Of a DNA stretch of 64,000 nucleotides, positions 54,586-63,725 are shown piece after piece (position 1 is the stretch's first letter; each line of letters begins with the position of its first letter). The stretch is from Bacteroides finegoldii DSM 17565 (GTDB lineage Bacteria > Bacteroidota > Bacteroidia > Bacteroidales > Bacteroidaceae). The notes under the pieces were generated by a model. That model worked only from the letters and a program-made list of their open reading frames with translations, did no database searches and was not told the origin of the DNA. Both the position numbers and the translations under genes were made by a program. Location of the stretch: contig NZ_GG688330.1 in assembly GCF_000156195.1 (NCBI RefSeq), forward strand, positions 80,079 to 144,078, given 5' to 3'.

Positions 54586-57500
54586 AGAAACTTTTCTCAA
54601 TCTTAGCGTTTTTATTTCTTATTTCAGCCGGACCGGTAACGGGTTCGGCTCAAAATGCTGCTGCCGTTGAACCGCAGTTGGTATATAAGGCTCTTCAGGA
54701 TAAGGACTGCCGCCATTGGGTAGACTCGGTAATGGATAGGCTTTCCTTCAAAGAAAAAGTCGGGCAGTTATTTATCTATACCATCGCTCCTGTGGATACC
54801 AAACGAAATCTGGAATTGCTGCGTGAAGCCGTTGATACTTATAAAGTGGGGGGACTTCTTTTTTCCGGTGGAAAACTGCAGAACCAGGTCAACTTGACGA
54901 ATCGGGCGCAGCGGCAAGCCAAAGTACCTGTTATGATTACTTTCGATGGAGAATGGGGGCTGGCAATGCGTTTGCGCGGCACACCTGTTTTCCCGAGAAA
55001 TATGGTGCTGGGCTGTATTCAGGACAATCGGTTGATTCATGCGTATGGGCGTGAAGTAGCCCGCCAGTGCAAACAGATTGGGGCTCAGGTTAATTTTGCT
55101 CCGGTGGCGGATGTGAATATCAATCCGAAGAATCCGGTGATTAATACCCGTTCTTTCGGAGAAAATCCGATACAGGTGGCAGATAAGGTTATCGCTTACG
55201 CATCCGGCCTGGAAGAAGGAGGAGTACTGTCTGTATGCAAGCATTTTCCCGGTCATGGAGATACGGATATTGATTCGCATAAGGCGTTACCTGTGCTTCC
55301 TTTCACTCGCGAGCGGTTGGACAGTGTAGAACTTTATCCTTTTAAAAGAGCGATCCGGGCAGGATTGGGCGGTATGATGGTCGGCCATTTGCAAGTGCCC
55401 ATCATAGAACCGGTGGGCGGACTCCCATCGTCATTGTCTCGCAATGTAGTGTATGATTTGCTGACGGACGAATTGGCTTTTAGAGGGCTGATATTTACAG
55501 ATGCGCTTGCCATGAAAGGGGTGTCGGGGAATGGAAGTGTCAGTTTGCAAGCATTGAAAGCGGGAAATGATATGGTGCTGGCTCCCCGTAATCTGAAAGC
55601 GGAGATATCCGCCGTATTGGAAGCCATTGAAAAAGGGGAGTTGAGCCGGGAGGATATTGAGAGTAAATGCCGTAAGGTGCTGACTTATAAATATGCACTG
55701 GGATTAAAGAAAAAGCCGTTTGTGCAAGTATCCGGTTTGGAACAGCGTATTAACACTCCTCAGACACGTGATTTAATCCGTCGGTTGAATTGGGCGGCGA
55801 TTACTGTGCTGAACAATAAGAACCATATTTTACCGTTGCACGCGGACAAGGAACAGAAGATTGCATTGCTCGAAGTTGGAAAACCGGGTGAGACGAATGC
55901 GCTGGCGAGTCAGATGTCCCGTTATACTTCATTGGTCCGTTTCCGTCTTCGTGCCAATCAGACTGAACAGGAAAATCAGAAGTTGCGTGATTCGTTGGCT
56001 GCTTATAAACGGATTGTGGTAGCGGTCAGTGAACAACGATTGGGGGCTTATCAGCCTTTCTTTGCCAAGTTTGTTCCTAAAAGCCCGGCTATCTATCTGT
56101 TCTTTACACCCGGCAAAATGATGTTGCAGATTCAACGTGCGGTGTCCCGCGCATCAGCCGTGATATTGGGGCATAGCCATCATGGTGACGTGCAGCGGCA
56201 GGTGGCTGATATCTTATATGCCAAAGCCACGGCGGACGGAAGGTTGTCGGCAAGTATAGGCGGATTGTTTCCCACAGGGGCGGGAGTGACCATTACACCG
56301 AGAACGCCTTTACATTTCATCCCGGAGGAGCATGGTCTTTCGTCCATCCTTCTGAAAAAGATTGACGCCATTGCACTGGACGGCATTCAGCAGGGAGCCT
56401 ATCCCGGTTGCCAGATAGTTGTTTTGAGAAACGGGCATATCATGTATGATAAAGCGTTCGGTACGTATGCGGGAAAGGGCAGTCCTCGTGTTGAATCTAC
56501 GGATATTTACGATTTGGCCTCTTTATCCAAAACTACGGGAACTCTGCTGGCTATTATGAAACTTTACGATAAAGGACGTTTCAGCCTTACCGATAAGATT
56601 TCGGATTATTTACCGTTCCTGCAACGTACAGACAAGAAAGATATCACTATTCAGGAAATCCTGCTTCACCAGTCCGGTTTGCCATCTTGGATACCGTTCT
56701 ATCAGGAAGTGATAGACAAGGATAGTTACGACGGACGATTATTCAGTGCGCGTAGGGATGCGAAACATCTGTTACGGATTGGTACGACTACATGGGCGAA
56801 TCCGGATTTTAAGTTTAAAAAAGAATATATCTCGTCTGTCGGGACCGGGGATTATACCGTTCAAATCTGTGATAGTATATGGCTGAACCGTTCATTCAGG
56901 AAAGTGATAGAAGAGAAAATTGCGGAAACTCCATTGAGACAGAAACGCTATGTATATAGTGACATCGGATTTATTCTGTTGGGAATGCTGGTGGAACAGT
57001 TGGCGGAAATGCCGATGGAAGCCTATCTGCAACGTGAATTTTACGGACCGATGGGGTTGGAGCGCACGGGTTATTTGCCTTTACGCCGCTTTGCCAAATC
57101 GGAGATTGTGCCTTCCAATAAAGATCGTTTCTTGCGAAAAGAGACTTTGCAAGGCTTTGTTCATGATGAGGCTTCTGCTTTCTTTGGTGGATTGGGTGGG
57201 AATGCCGGACTTTTTTCCACAGCCCGTGAGGTTGCCCGTATCTATCAGATGTTATTGAATGGAGGGGAGTTGGACGGGCAGCGTTATCTGAGTAAGGAAA
57301 CCTGTCAACTGTTTACTACAGAAGTTTCAAAGATAAGCCGACGCGGTTTGGGATTCGACAAACCGGATATGACTGATTCGAAGAAAGGGAACTGTGCTCC
57401 CGGTGTGCCTGCCGAAGTGTATGGTCATACTGGGTTTACCGGGACCTGTGCTTGGGTGGACCCTGTGAATGAGTTGGTCTATGTCTTTTTGAGTAACCGG

Positions 57501-57593
57501 GTTTATCCGGACGCGACCAACCGTAAATTGAATCAATTGCACATTCGTGAAAGGATACAGGAAGCGATTTATGATGCGATGAAGAAAAAGTAA
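54582..57593 (+). CDS. NagZ-like GH3 beta-N-acetylhexosaminidase fused to a beta-lactamase-type serine hydrolase
   Basis: Exported protein of 1003 residues; signal peptide to about 23. The N-terminal GH3 domain (about 40-375) has the NagZ signature KHFPGHGDTD (220-229) with its catalytic His-Asp pair and Asp307 (FTDALAMKG) as nucleophile; a second GH3-type alpha/beta domain follows (about 395-575). The C-terminal domain (about 590-1000) is of the class C beta-lactamase/esterase fold: SxxK at Ser647-Lys650, YSD at Tyr792 in place of YxN, and HTG at 949-951. NagZ acts on muropeptides, and such hydrolases include peptidases and esterases, so a peptidoglycan-fragment role is likely. Fusions of this kind occur in Bacteroidetes. 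Confidence 0.92.
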   Translation: MKKLFSILAFLFLISAGPVTGSAQNAAAVEPQLVYKALQDKDCRHWVDSVMDRLSFKEKVGQLFIYTIAPVDTKRNLELLREAVDTYKVGGLLFSGGKLQNQVNLTNRAQRQAKVPVMITFDGEWGLAMRLRGTPVFPRNMVLGCIQDNRLIHAYGREVARQCKQIGAQVNFAPVADVNINPKNPVINTRSFGENPIQVADKVIAYASGLEEGGVLSVCKHFPGHGDTDIDSHKALPVLPFTRERLDSVELYPFKRAIRAGLGGMMVGHLQVPIIEPVGGLPSSLSRNVVYDLLTDELAFRGLIFTDALAMKGVSGNGSVSLQALKAGNDMVLAPRNLKAEISAVLEAIEKGELSREDIESKCRKVLTYKYALGLKKKPFVQVSGLEQRINTPQTRDLIRRLNWAAITVLNNKNHILPLHADKEQKIALLEVGKPGETNALASQMSRYTSLVRFRLRANQTEQENQKLRDSLAAYKRIVVAVSEQRLGAYQPFFAKFVPKSPAIYLFFTPGKMMLQIQRAVSRASAVILGHSHHGDVQRQVADILYAKATADGRLSASIGGLFPTGAGVTITPRTPLHFIPEEHGLSSILLKKIDAIALDGIQQGAYPGCQIVVLRNGHIMYDKAFGTYAGKGSPRVESTDIYDLASLSKTTGTLLAIMKLYDKGRFSLTDKISDYLPFLQRTDKKDITIQEILLHQSGLPSWIPFYQEVIDKDSYDGRLFSARRDAKHLLRIGTTTWANPDFKFKKEYISSVGTGDYTVQICDSIWLNRSFRKVIEEKIAETPLRQKRYVYSDIGFILLGMLVEQLAEMPMEAYLQREFYGPMGLERTGYLPLRRFAKSEIVPSNKDRFLRKETLQGFVHDEASAFFGGLGGNAGLFSTAREVARIYQMLLNGGELDGQRYLSKETCQLFTTEVSKISRRGLGFDKPDMTDSKKGNCAPGVPAEVYGHTGFTGTCAWVDPVNELVYVFLSNRVYPDATNRKLNQLHIRERIQEAIYDAMKKK

Positions 57594-57622
57594 TCCCTCC
57601 TTTTCCGGCAAGCTATAAAATG

Positions 57623-57664
57623 GAATGCCCCTCTGCTCGTGGAAGCAGAGAGGCATTCTTTTTA
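57623..57664. terminator. Bidirectional terminator between the GH3 fusion and the barrel protein
   Basis: A 15-bp stem with one mismatch (57623-57637 with 57644-57658), 6-nt loop, T-run on the right and TTTTA reading leftward. It serves both convergent genes. Confidence 0.8.
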
Positions 57665-57691
57665 TTAACGTAATTCTGATAGAGTTTAGCC

Positions 57692-58318
57692 TTAGAATGA
57701 TACACCCAGTCGGAAACCGAAGTTGTTCAGTCCGTCTACACTGTAATGCAGTACATCAGCCTTGTTGGTACCATAGCTGTAGTAGAGAGCGAAGTGTAGT
57801 CCCGGTCCGTATACCCAAGGAAATACGTTGATACCGATTTCAGGAGAAGCGTAGAAGCCCCAACTGTTTTCTCTTGCTTCGAGCATATTGAAGTTGGAAC
57901 GGATTTTAGCATACTCGGCACCTAGTTTAGCGCTGACGTATGGTTGTACGGATCCACCGCGATTCCATTGGTAACGGGCAGCAGCACCGAAAGGCAATTG
58001 GAACATGGTGTGTTGCTGGTCGGTAGTTACCTCACCGGCTCCCAGTTGGAAGGTTTCACGGCCTACATATTCGTGGTTCGTATGGTAGTTTAGGAAAAGA
58101 CCTAAACCGATATTAGGAGTCACGAAATAACCACCTTCAAAGTTCATACCCCAACCACTGGACTTGTCGGCAAAATGATTGCCGAGGGGAACATTAAACT
58201 GCCAGTCGATATTAGCATATCCGTTGTCTGATAGCTGTGCCTTAGCCGGCATGGCGAAGGCGATGGCAATAGCCGCCAAGGCTACTACCTTGAAGTATAT
58301 ATTTTTTCTTGTTTTCAT
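57692..58318 (-). CDS. Outer-membrane beta-barrel protein
   Basis: Exported protein of 208 residues with signal peptide ending AKAQ (about 28). The rest alternates polar and aromatic residues as in an eight-stranded barrel (GLGLFLNYHTNHEY, AARYQWNRG, VYGPGLHFALYYSYG) and ends in Phe (GVSF), the usual barrel-assembly signal. It resembles OmpW/OmpA-like porin domains; no specific function can be given. It lies 15 bp downstream of a DUF4136 lipoprotein gene in the same operon. Confidence 0.82.
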   Translation of the reverse strand: MKTRKNIYFKVVALAAIAIAFAMPAKAQLSDNGYANIDWQFNVPLGNHFADKSSGWGMNFEGGYFVTPNIGLGLFLNYHTNHEYVGRETFQLGAGEVTTDQQHTMFQLPFGAAARYQWNRGGSVQPYVSAKLGAEYAKIRSNFNMLEARENSWGFYASPEIGINVFPWVYGPGLHFALYYSYGTNKADVLHYSVDGLNNFGFRLGVSF

Positions 58319-58333
58319 AACAGTTGTAGTTGT

Positions 58334-58969
58334 TTATTTGTTAGTAAGATAAGGTGACTGAGTGAATGACTGATTGACAGCTTCCACTGCAAGAGTACGG
58401 TTGACAGCGCTCGAACCTGTTTCAAATCCGGTCAGATAACTGGTCCATACAACAGGGAGTTTGGCTTTTTCACCTTGGTCGGCGTTCAAGTCCACCATTT
58501 CCGTCAGGAATGAGTTGGTGCTATAACTGTAAGTCACAGCGTACGGATAGTACCATCCGCCACCCCAGTTTCCGCCCCAGTAACCGGGTCCCCAATAGCC
58601 GGGATAGCCCCACCACCATTCGGGTTGATTGTAGCTGGTGAAATAATAAGTACTTTCGATGTAGCTTACTTGGATACCAAGATCAGCATTTTCTTTGGTA
58701 TCAGCGGCTGTATAGCCTCTGGCTTCCATGTTTTCCGTGTAAGCAGCCAGAATTTGTTCAGCGCCTTCTCCTTCGAGATATTCCGGTTCTTTACTGTCGT
58801 TGATTACCAGAATTTGATCTGCCAGATAGAATGTAGGAACTTTGAAGTCAGCTTTCTTGTCGTAGTTAGTGTATACCAGATAGTTGTTATCCAGCTTACC
58901 CATGTCCGGGTCTTTTTCGCAGGATGCGAGTGCAAAGACCGCCAATAAAATAGGAATTAATTTCTTCAT
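58334..58969 (-). CDS. DUF4136 lipoprotein
   Basis: Lipoprotein of 211 residues, lipobox at Cys17 (FALASC). The DUF4136 domain covers most of the chain: YTNYDKKADFKVPTFYLAD near the start, an AYTENMEARGYT helix, and a Gly/Trp/Tyr-rich loop (WWWGYPGYWGPGYWGGNWGG, about 118-137). Proteins of this family sit in the outer membrane of many Gram-negatives; function unknown. Leads a two-gene operon with the barrel protein. Confidence 0.85.
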   Translation of the reverse strand: MKKLIPILLAVFALASCEKDPDMGKLDNNYLVYTNYDKKADFKVPTFYLADQILVINDSKEPEYLEGEGAEQILAAYTENMEARGYTAADTKENADLGIQVSYIESTYYFTSYNQPEWWWGYPGYWGPGYWGGNWGGGWYYPYAVTYSYSTNSFLTEMVDLNADQGEKAKLPVVWTSYLTGFETGSSAVNRTLAVEAVNQSFTQSPYLTNK

Positions 58970-59140
58970 ATCTTTATAATGTTTAGGTTATATAAAAATC
59001 AGGCCCTGGTACCTTGGGGCTTTTGTTACAAACAACAACAAAGAAATAAAAAGGTTCGCACGAAGAATTATTTTGCCGGAAAATTAACATTTTTCTTTCT
59101 GTGTCTGTAATAAAGAAGAGAGTGTGTCATAATGAATAAT

Positions 59141-59174
59141 AAAACGCGGATTAATTCATGTTAATCCGCGTTTT
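59141..59174 (-). terminator. Terminator of the cdr-marR operon
   Basis: A perfect 14-bp stem (59141-59154 with 59161-59174), 6-nt loop, and T-rich sequence reading leftward. It lies 31 bp past the marR stop. Confidence 0.75.
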
Positions 59175-59205
59175 GAACTCTCTTTATAGTTTTGTAGAGA
59201 ACCGT

Positions 59206-59580
59206 TTAAGATTCTGCGTCTTTGAACAGAGGTTTCAGTAATTCGGGGATTTCCACCTTCTGTATTTCCATGTCACAAACCCGTTCTCTTCCTGCAGCAG
59301 ACAGGGTAAAGTACATTTGCCGCCGATCCTCGCTTCCCAAAGTTCTGACGATCAGTCCTTTTTCTTCCAGTATCCGGAGCATTTTTGATGTATGGGAAGG
59401 GCTCAAATCTGTTTGTTTCGACAGGTTTGTTGCCGTCATTCTTTCCGAAGAGCACTTGAGAGCGCACAAAATCATGGCCTCGTTCAGCGTTATCTGGTAG
59501 ACTTGCTCAAAGCTAGCCTCAAAATTGGTCATAGCTCTGAATACATCGCGTATGGCACATATTGTTTTCATATTTCTCAT
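59206..59580 (-). CDS. MarR-family transcriptional regulator
   Basis: DNA-binding protein of 124 residues. The winged helix is clear: TATNLSKQTDLSPSHTSKML (about 49-68) as helix-turn-helix, and EDRRQMYFTLSAAG as the wing. Length is a little short for the family (about 140), mainly at the C-terminal dimer helix. A start three codons in (59571) is also possible. It lies 25 bp downstream of the CoA-disulfide-reductase-like gene on the same strand, so it probably responds to sulfur or redox species and controls that operon; no sensing Cys is obvious apart from Cys39, Cys43 and Cys101. Confidence 0.88.
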   Translation of the reverse strand: MRNMKTICAIRDVFRAMTNFEASFEQVYQITLNEAMILCALKCSSERMTATNLSKQTDLSPSHTSKMLRILEEKGLIVRTLGSEDRRQMYFTLSAAGRERVCDMEIQKVEIPELLKPLFKDAES

Positions 59581-59605
59581 TGCATATATTTATTATTTCG
59601 TTCCG

Positions 59606-62086
59606 TTAAATAAACAGATTAACGTTGGCATTGTCGGCCCGTTCCATATAAGTCGCTACACCGCCGATAGTCACTTCGTCCAGAAGTTCTTCTTGTTTCA
59701 CTCCCATCACATCCATCGACATCTGGCAGGCAATAAATTCCACCCCGTTCTCCAGAGCTTGTTGGCGCAGTGATTCCAAAGAATCAATACCTTTCTTATT
59801 CATGATATACCGCATCATTTTTCCGCCTATTCCTCCCATGCTCATCTTTGAAAGTTTCAGTTTCTTCGAGCTGGAAGGCAACATCATGCCAAACATTTTT
59901 CCAAAAATATCTTTCTCGGTTTCCGGCTTATGCAGTTTCTTGATAACGTTCAATCCCCAGAAAGTGAAGAAGATTGTAACTTTCTGTCCTGTGGCTGCCG
60001 CACCGTTGGCAAGTACAAAGGTAGCTAAAGCTTTATCTAAATCATCACTGAACATGATAAAAGTTTTTCCTTTGTCCTCACAAGAAGTAACAATATTGCA
60101 CGCTTTTGGTTCTCCTTTTTCTATAATAACAACAGATTTTCCTCCGGATGCCTCTTTGGAAATGAGCTGATTGCCGGTCGAGCTGCACCATGCGGCAGCA
60201 TCACGCGGGAATCCCGGATCGGTAGCCGTAATCTCTACCCGCTCGCCGGAAGCCAGTCCGTCCATCGTCTTTTTCATTTTCAGTATTGGACCGGGACATT
60301 GCAGCCCGCACGCGTCCACACGGATTGTTTTTGCAGCTGCTACGGGAATTGCCGGTGCGGCTGACGGTTCGCTCGAAAGTGTCTTCTCTTGCGGTGAAGG
60401 GGATTCGTCTGTTTGGTCTTCATTCTCCTGGTGTATAACGATGGGGGCTGTGGCTGCACGGTAAGTCTTCAATCCGCCTGAAAGGTTACGTACTTTGTCA
60501 AATCCGTGTTGCGTCAATATCCGGTAAGCGAGATAACCGCGCAGGCCGACGGCGCAGAACGTATAAATCATACGGTCTTTCGGCAGTTCCGACATCCGGT
60601 CCCGGAGTTCATCCAACGGGATATTGACCGCTCCCGGTAATGATCCTAATGCAAACTCGTCCTGTGTACGGACATCCAGTAAGAATTTATTCTCCATCTC
60701 GATGTCTCTCAGCTCCCTCCAGTAGACAGGATTCGTTTTACCCGTAATCATATCTTCCGCTACATATCCGGCTATTGCTACAGGATCTTTGGCGGAGGAG
60801 AATGGAGGAGCGTATGCCTGTTCTACTTTCATCAGGTCGTATACCGTACCTTGATGTTTGATGACAAGCGCAAGCTCGTCAATTCGCTTGTCCACTCCGT
60901 CATAGCCGACAATCTGTCCTCCGTACAGCCGTCCCGTTTGTTTGTCGAACGTAATCTTTATACTCATCGGCATAGCGTCCGGGTAGTATCCGGCATGAGA
61001 AGCGGGATGAATGGTAGACGACATATAATCGATACCTTCCAAGCGTAGCCGTTTGCCGGGCAAGCCGGTGGAAGCCACCGTCATATCAAAGACTTTGGCG
61101 ATGGAAGTGCCGATGGAACCTTCGTATGGAATTTTAGCTCCCAGTATATTGTCTGCAACGATGCGTCCTTGACGGTTGGCAGGGCCTGCAAGGTAGTTGA
61201 GCCAGGGCTTTCCGGTGATTGGATGGCGATATTCGATAGCGTCACCGATAGCATAAATGGCTTCGTCGGATGTCTGTAAATAGTCGTTCACGGCAATACC
61301 GCCGGCAGGGCCGATCGTTAGCTCGGCAGCCCGGGCCAGACTGGTTTCCGGCCGTACTCCGATAGATAGAATGACAATATCGGCAGAAATCGACTGTCCG
61401 TTCTTGAAAGTAACCTTCAGTCCTTTTCCTTCCCGTTCGAAAGAAGCTACGGCTTGTTCCAAATACAGGTTCACTCCTTTGTCCATCAGGTGTTGATGCA
61501 CGAGCGAAGCCATCGAGAAGTCGATAGGAGCCATTACCTGATTCCCCATTTCCACAATCGAGACTTTCGCCCCTTGTGCGTGCAGGTTCTCGGCCATTTC
61601 GAGACCGATAAATCCGGCTCCTACCACTACCGCTTTTCGGGGAGAATGGCTGTTGATATATTCTTTGATACGGTCTGTATCTGTGACATTTCTTAGCGTG
61701 AAAATACCCGGAAGGTCGATTCCCGGTAATGGCGGCCGTACGGGAGAAGCTCCGGTTGATATCAGCAGTTTGTCGTAGCTCTCTTCATACGTATCCTCGC
61801 TACTCTGACGTACGGTGACTGTCTTTTTCTTCCGGTCAATAAAAATCACTTCGTTTTCCGTGCGGACATCAACACGGAAGCGTGTCGAGAATGCTTCGGG
61901 AGTCTGTACAAATAATTTTTCCCGTTCTTCAATCACTCCTCCTATATAATAAGGCAGCCCGCAATTGGCGTACGATATATGCTTTCCTTTTTCCAAAAGG
62001 ATAATTTCTGCTGTCTCGTCTACTCGTCTGATTCGGGCAGCAGTGGTAGCTCCTCCTGCAACGCCTCCGATAATGATAATCTTCAT
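59606..62086 (-). CDS. Multidomain CoA-disulfide reductase / rhodanese / TusA / DsrE fusion
   Basis: Cytoplasmic protein of 826 residues joining four sulfur-handling parts. (1) FAD/NAD(P)H disulfide reductase, 1-450: GGVAGG at 7-12, active Cys42 in SYANCGLPYY, second nucleotide site VVVGAGFIGLE, and FAD motif AIGDAIE. (2) Rhodanese domain, about 455-545, with Cys511 in YTFCAVGLRGY. (3) TusA/SirA domain, about 587-660, with Cys597 in GLQCPGP. (4) DsrE-like domain, about 674-826, including Cys787. A low-complexity linker (about 552-586) separates 2 and 3. The set fits relay of sulfane sulfur from persulfide to carrier, or polysulfide/CoA-persulfide reduction. It is cotranscribed with a MarR regulator. 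Confidence 0.93.
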   Translation of the reverse strand: MKIIIIGGVAGGATTAARIRRVDETAEIILLEKGKHISYANCGLPYYIGGVIEEREKLFVQTPEAFSTRFRVDVRTENEVIFIDRKKKTVTVRQSSEDTYEESYDKLLISTGASPVRPPLPGIDLPGIFTLRNVTDTDRIKEYINSHSPRKAVVVGAGFIGLEMAENLHAQGAKVSIVEMGNQVMAPIDFSMASLVHQHLMDKGVNLYLEQAVASFEREGKGLKVTFKNGQSISADIVILSIGVRPETSLARAAELTIGPAGGIAVNDYLQTSDEAIYAIGDAIEYRHPITGKPWLNYLAGPANRQGRIVADNILGAKIPYEGSIGTSIAKVFDMTVASTGLPGKRLRLEGIDYMSSTIHPASHAGYYPDAMPMSIKITFDKQTGRLYGGQIVGYDGVDKRIDELALVIKHQGTVYDLMKVEQAYAPPFSSAKDPVAIAGYVAEDMITGKTNPVYWRELRDIEMENKFLLDVRTQDEFALGSLPGAVNIPLDELRDRMSELPKDRMIYTFCAVGLRGYLAYRILTQHGFDKVRNLSGGLKTYRAATAPIVIHQENEDQTDESPSPQEKTLSSEPSAAPAIPVAAAKTIRVDACGLQCPGPILKMKKTMDGLASGERVEITATDPGFPRDAAAWCSSTGNQLISKEASGGKSVVIIEKGEPKACNIVTSCEDKGKTFIMFSDDLDKALATFVLANGAAATGQKVTIFFTFWGLNVIKKLHKPETEKDIFGKMFGMMLPSSSKKLKLSKMSMGGIGGKMMRYIMNKKGIDSLESLRQQALENGVEFIACQMSMDVMGVKQEELLDEVTIGGVATYMERADNANVNLFI

Positions 62087-62164
62087 AATTTTATAGTGTA
62101 AATATTTTCCTATGGAAATAACGAACTATATATAAGAAATGTTCATAGACTCATCGAAAAAAGT

Positions 62165-62172
62165 TATATTTG
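62165..62172 (+). promoter_or_regulatory. -7 box of the sigma-54 response regulator gene
   Basis: TATATTTG fits TAnnTTTG, 43 bp before the ATG, so this sigma-54 activator is itself read from a housekeeping promoter. Confidence 0.5.
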
Positions 62173-62215
62173 CACACCCTGTTTTTTATTCTTCCATTAA
62201 ATGTAAGTAAATTGT

Positions 62216-63556
62216 ATGAGTAAGATTCTTATTGTTGACGATGAAATCCAGATTCGTAGCCTTTTGGCACGTATGCTGGAACTTGAAGGGTACGAAGTAT
62301 GTCAGGCTGGCGATTGTAAAGCTGCTGTCAAACAACTTGAAGTCCAATCGCCCGATGTGGTTCTGTGTGATGTTTTTCTTCCTGATGGGAATGGGGTGGA
62401 TTTAGTGCTGAATATCAAGAAGCAGGCTCCTAATGTGGAAGTGATTCTTCTCACCGCACATGGCAATATTCCTGACGGGGTGCAGGCGATCAAGAATGGT
62501 GCATTCGATTATATAACGAAGGGAGATGATAATAATAAGATCATTCCTTTGATTAGTCGTGCTGCGGAGAAAGCAAGAATGAATGTCCGGTTGGAAAAAC
62601 TGGAGAAGAAAGTCGGGCAGATGTATTCGTTCGATTCTATTTTAGGAGAATCGAAAGTGCTGAAAGAGGCTATCTCTTTGGCACAGAAGGTGTCTGTCAC
62701 GGATGTTCCGGTATTACTTACCGGAGAGACCGGGACAGGAAAAGAGGTTTTTGCTCAGGCTATCCATTATAATAGTAAGCGGAGTAAACAGAATTTCGTA
62801 GCGGTCAACTGCTCCTCTTTTAGTAAGGAATTATTAGAGAGTGAGATGTTCGGGCACAAGGCGGGCTCATTTACCGGTGCTTTGAAAGATAAGAAAGGGC
62901 TTTTTGAGGAAGCTCATAACGGAACGATTTTTCTGGATGAAATAGGGGAAATGGCTTTTGAACTGCAAGCCAAGTTACTGCGTATTCTTGAAACCGGCGA
63001 GTATATAAAAATAGGTGACACAAAGCCTACCAGGGTGAATGTGCGTATCATTGCTGCAACGAACCGCAACCTGCAGGAAGAAATCAAAGAGGGATGTTTT
63101 CGTGAAGATTTGTTCTATCGTCTTTCTGTATTTCAGGTGCATCTCCCTGCACTTCGTGAGCGGGCAGGGGATATCAGTATTCTTGCAGCAGCTTTTGCCA
63201 AGAGCTTTTCCGAGAAACTTTCGTATTCCATTAGTGAGATGACTCCCGCTTTTCTGGAGGCTTTGGAGAAACAGTCTTGGAAAGGAAATATCCGCGAATT
63301 GCGAAATGTTATCGAGCGTAGCCTGATTGTCTGCGAAGGTGGGCGGTTGGATATTTGCGATTTACCTTTGGAAATTCAAAATACTCATTACGAATGTTCG
63401 GACGATAGTGCGGAGGGCTTTGAACTGGCGGCAATGGAACGAAGACATATTGCCCGTGTTTTGGAATACACTAAGGGAAATAAAACGGAAACTGCCCGTT
63501 TGCTGAAAATTGGACTTACTACGTTGTATAGAAAGATAGAAGAGTATAAAATCTGA
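62216..63556 (+). CDS. Sigma-54-dependent response regulator (NtrC family)
   Basis: Activator of 446 residues. Receiver domain (1-120) with Asp9-Asp10 region VDDE, phospho-Asp52 in LCDVFLPDGNG, and Lys102 in YITKGDD. AAA+ domain (about 140-375) with Walker A GETGTGKE (170-177), the sigma-54 contact loop GSFTGA (217-222, usual form GAFTGA), Walker B FLDEIGE (239-245) and the Arg-finger region FREDLFYRLSVF. C-terminal Fis-type helix-turn-helix (about 405-446, NKTETARLLKIGLTTLYRKI). No histidine kinase is next to it inside the window; one could lie beyond the right edge or elsewhere. It would work with the RpoN encoded at 29800. Confidence 0.94.
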   Translation: MSKILIVDDEIQIRSLLARMLELEGYEVCQAGDCKAAVKQLEVQSPDVVLCDVFLPDGNGVDLVLNIKKQAPNVEVILLTAHGNIPDGVQAIKNGAFDYITKGDDNNKIIPLISRAAEKARMNVRLEKLEKKVGQMYSFDSILGESKVLKEAISLAQKVSVTDVPVLLTGETGTGKEVFAQAIHYNSKRSKQNFVAVNCSSFSKELLESEMFGHKAGSFTGALKDKKGLFEEAHNGTIFLDEIGEMAFELQAKLLRILETGEYIKIGDTKPTRVNVRIIAATNRNLQEEIKEGCFREDLFYRLSVFQVHLPALRERAGDISILAAAFAKSFSEKLSYSISEMTPAFLEALEKQSWKGNIRELRNVIERSLIVCEGGRLDICDLPLEIQNTHYECSDDSAEGFELAAMERRHIARVLEYTKGNKTETARLLKIGLTTLYRKIEEYKI

Positions 63557-63624
63557 TTGAGACCTGTTCATGTCTTTAATATATCAGAAAGAGTATTTCT
63601 CCTCGTGGATTTAAAATTGAAGAT

Positions 63625-63715
63625 CATCTGCCATCCTACACTAGTCTCACTTTATGTTGTTGAATATTAGTATATTAATAGGGTGTAGGATAGTGGTGTG
63701 GGATGGTTGCAGATG
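63625..63715. repeat. Nested inverted repeat after the response regulator gene
   Basis: CATCCTACAC (63632-63641) pairs at 9 of 10 positions with GTGTAGGATA (63683-63692). CATCTGCCATCC (63625-63636) pairs with GGATGG...CAGATG (63701-63715) apart from a 3-nt bulge. The two pairings share bases on the left, so they are alternatives. Confidence 0.65.
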
Positions 63716-63725
63716 CGGTGTATCT

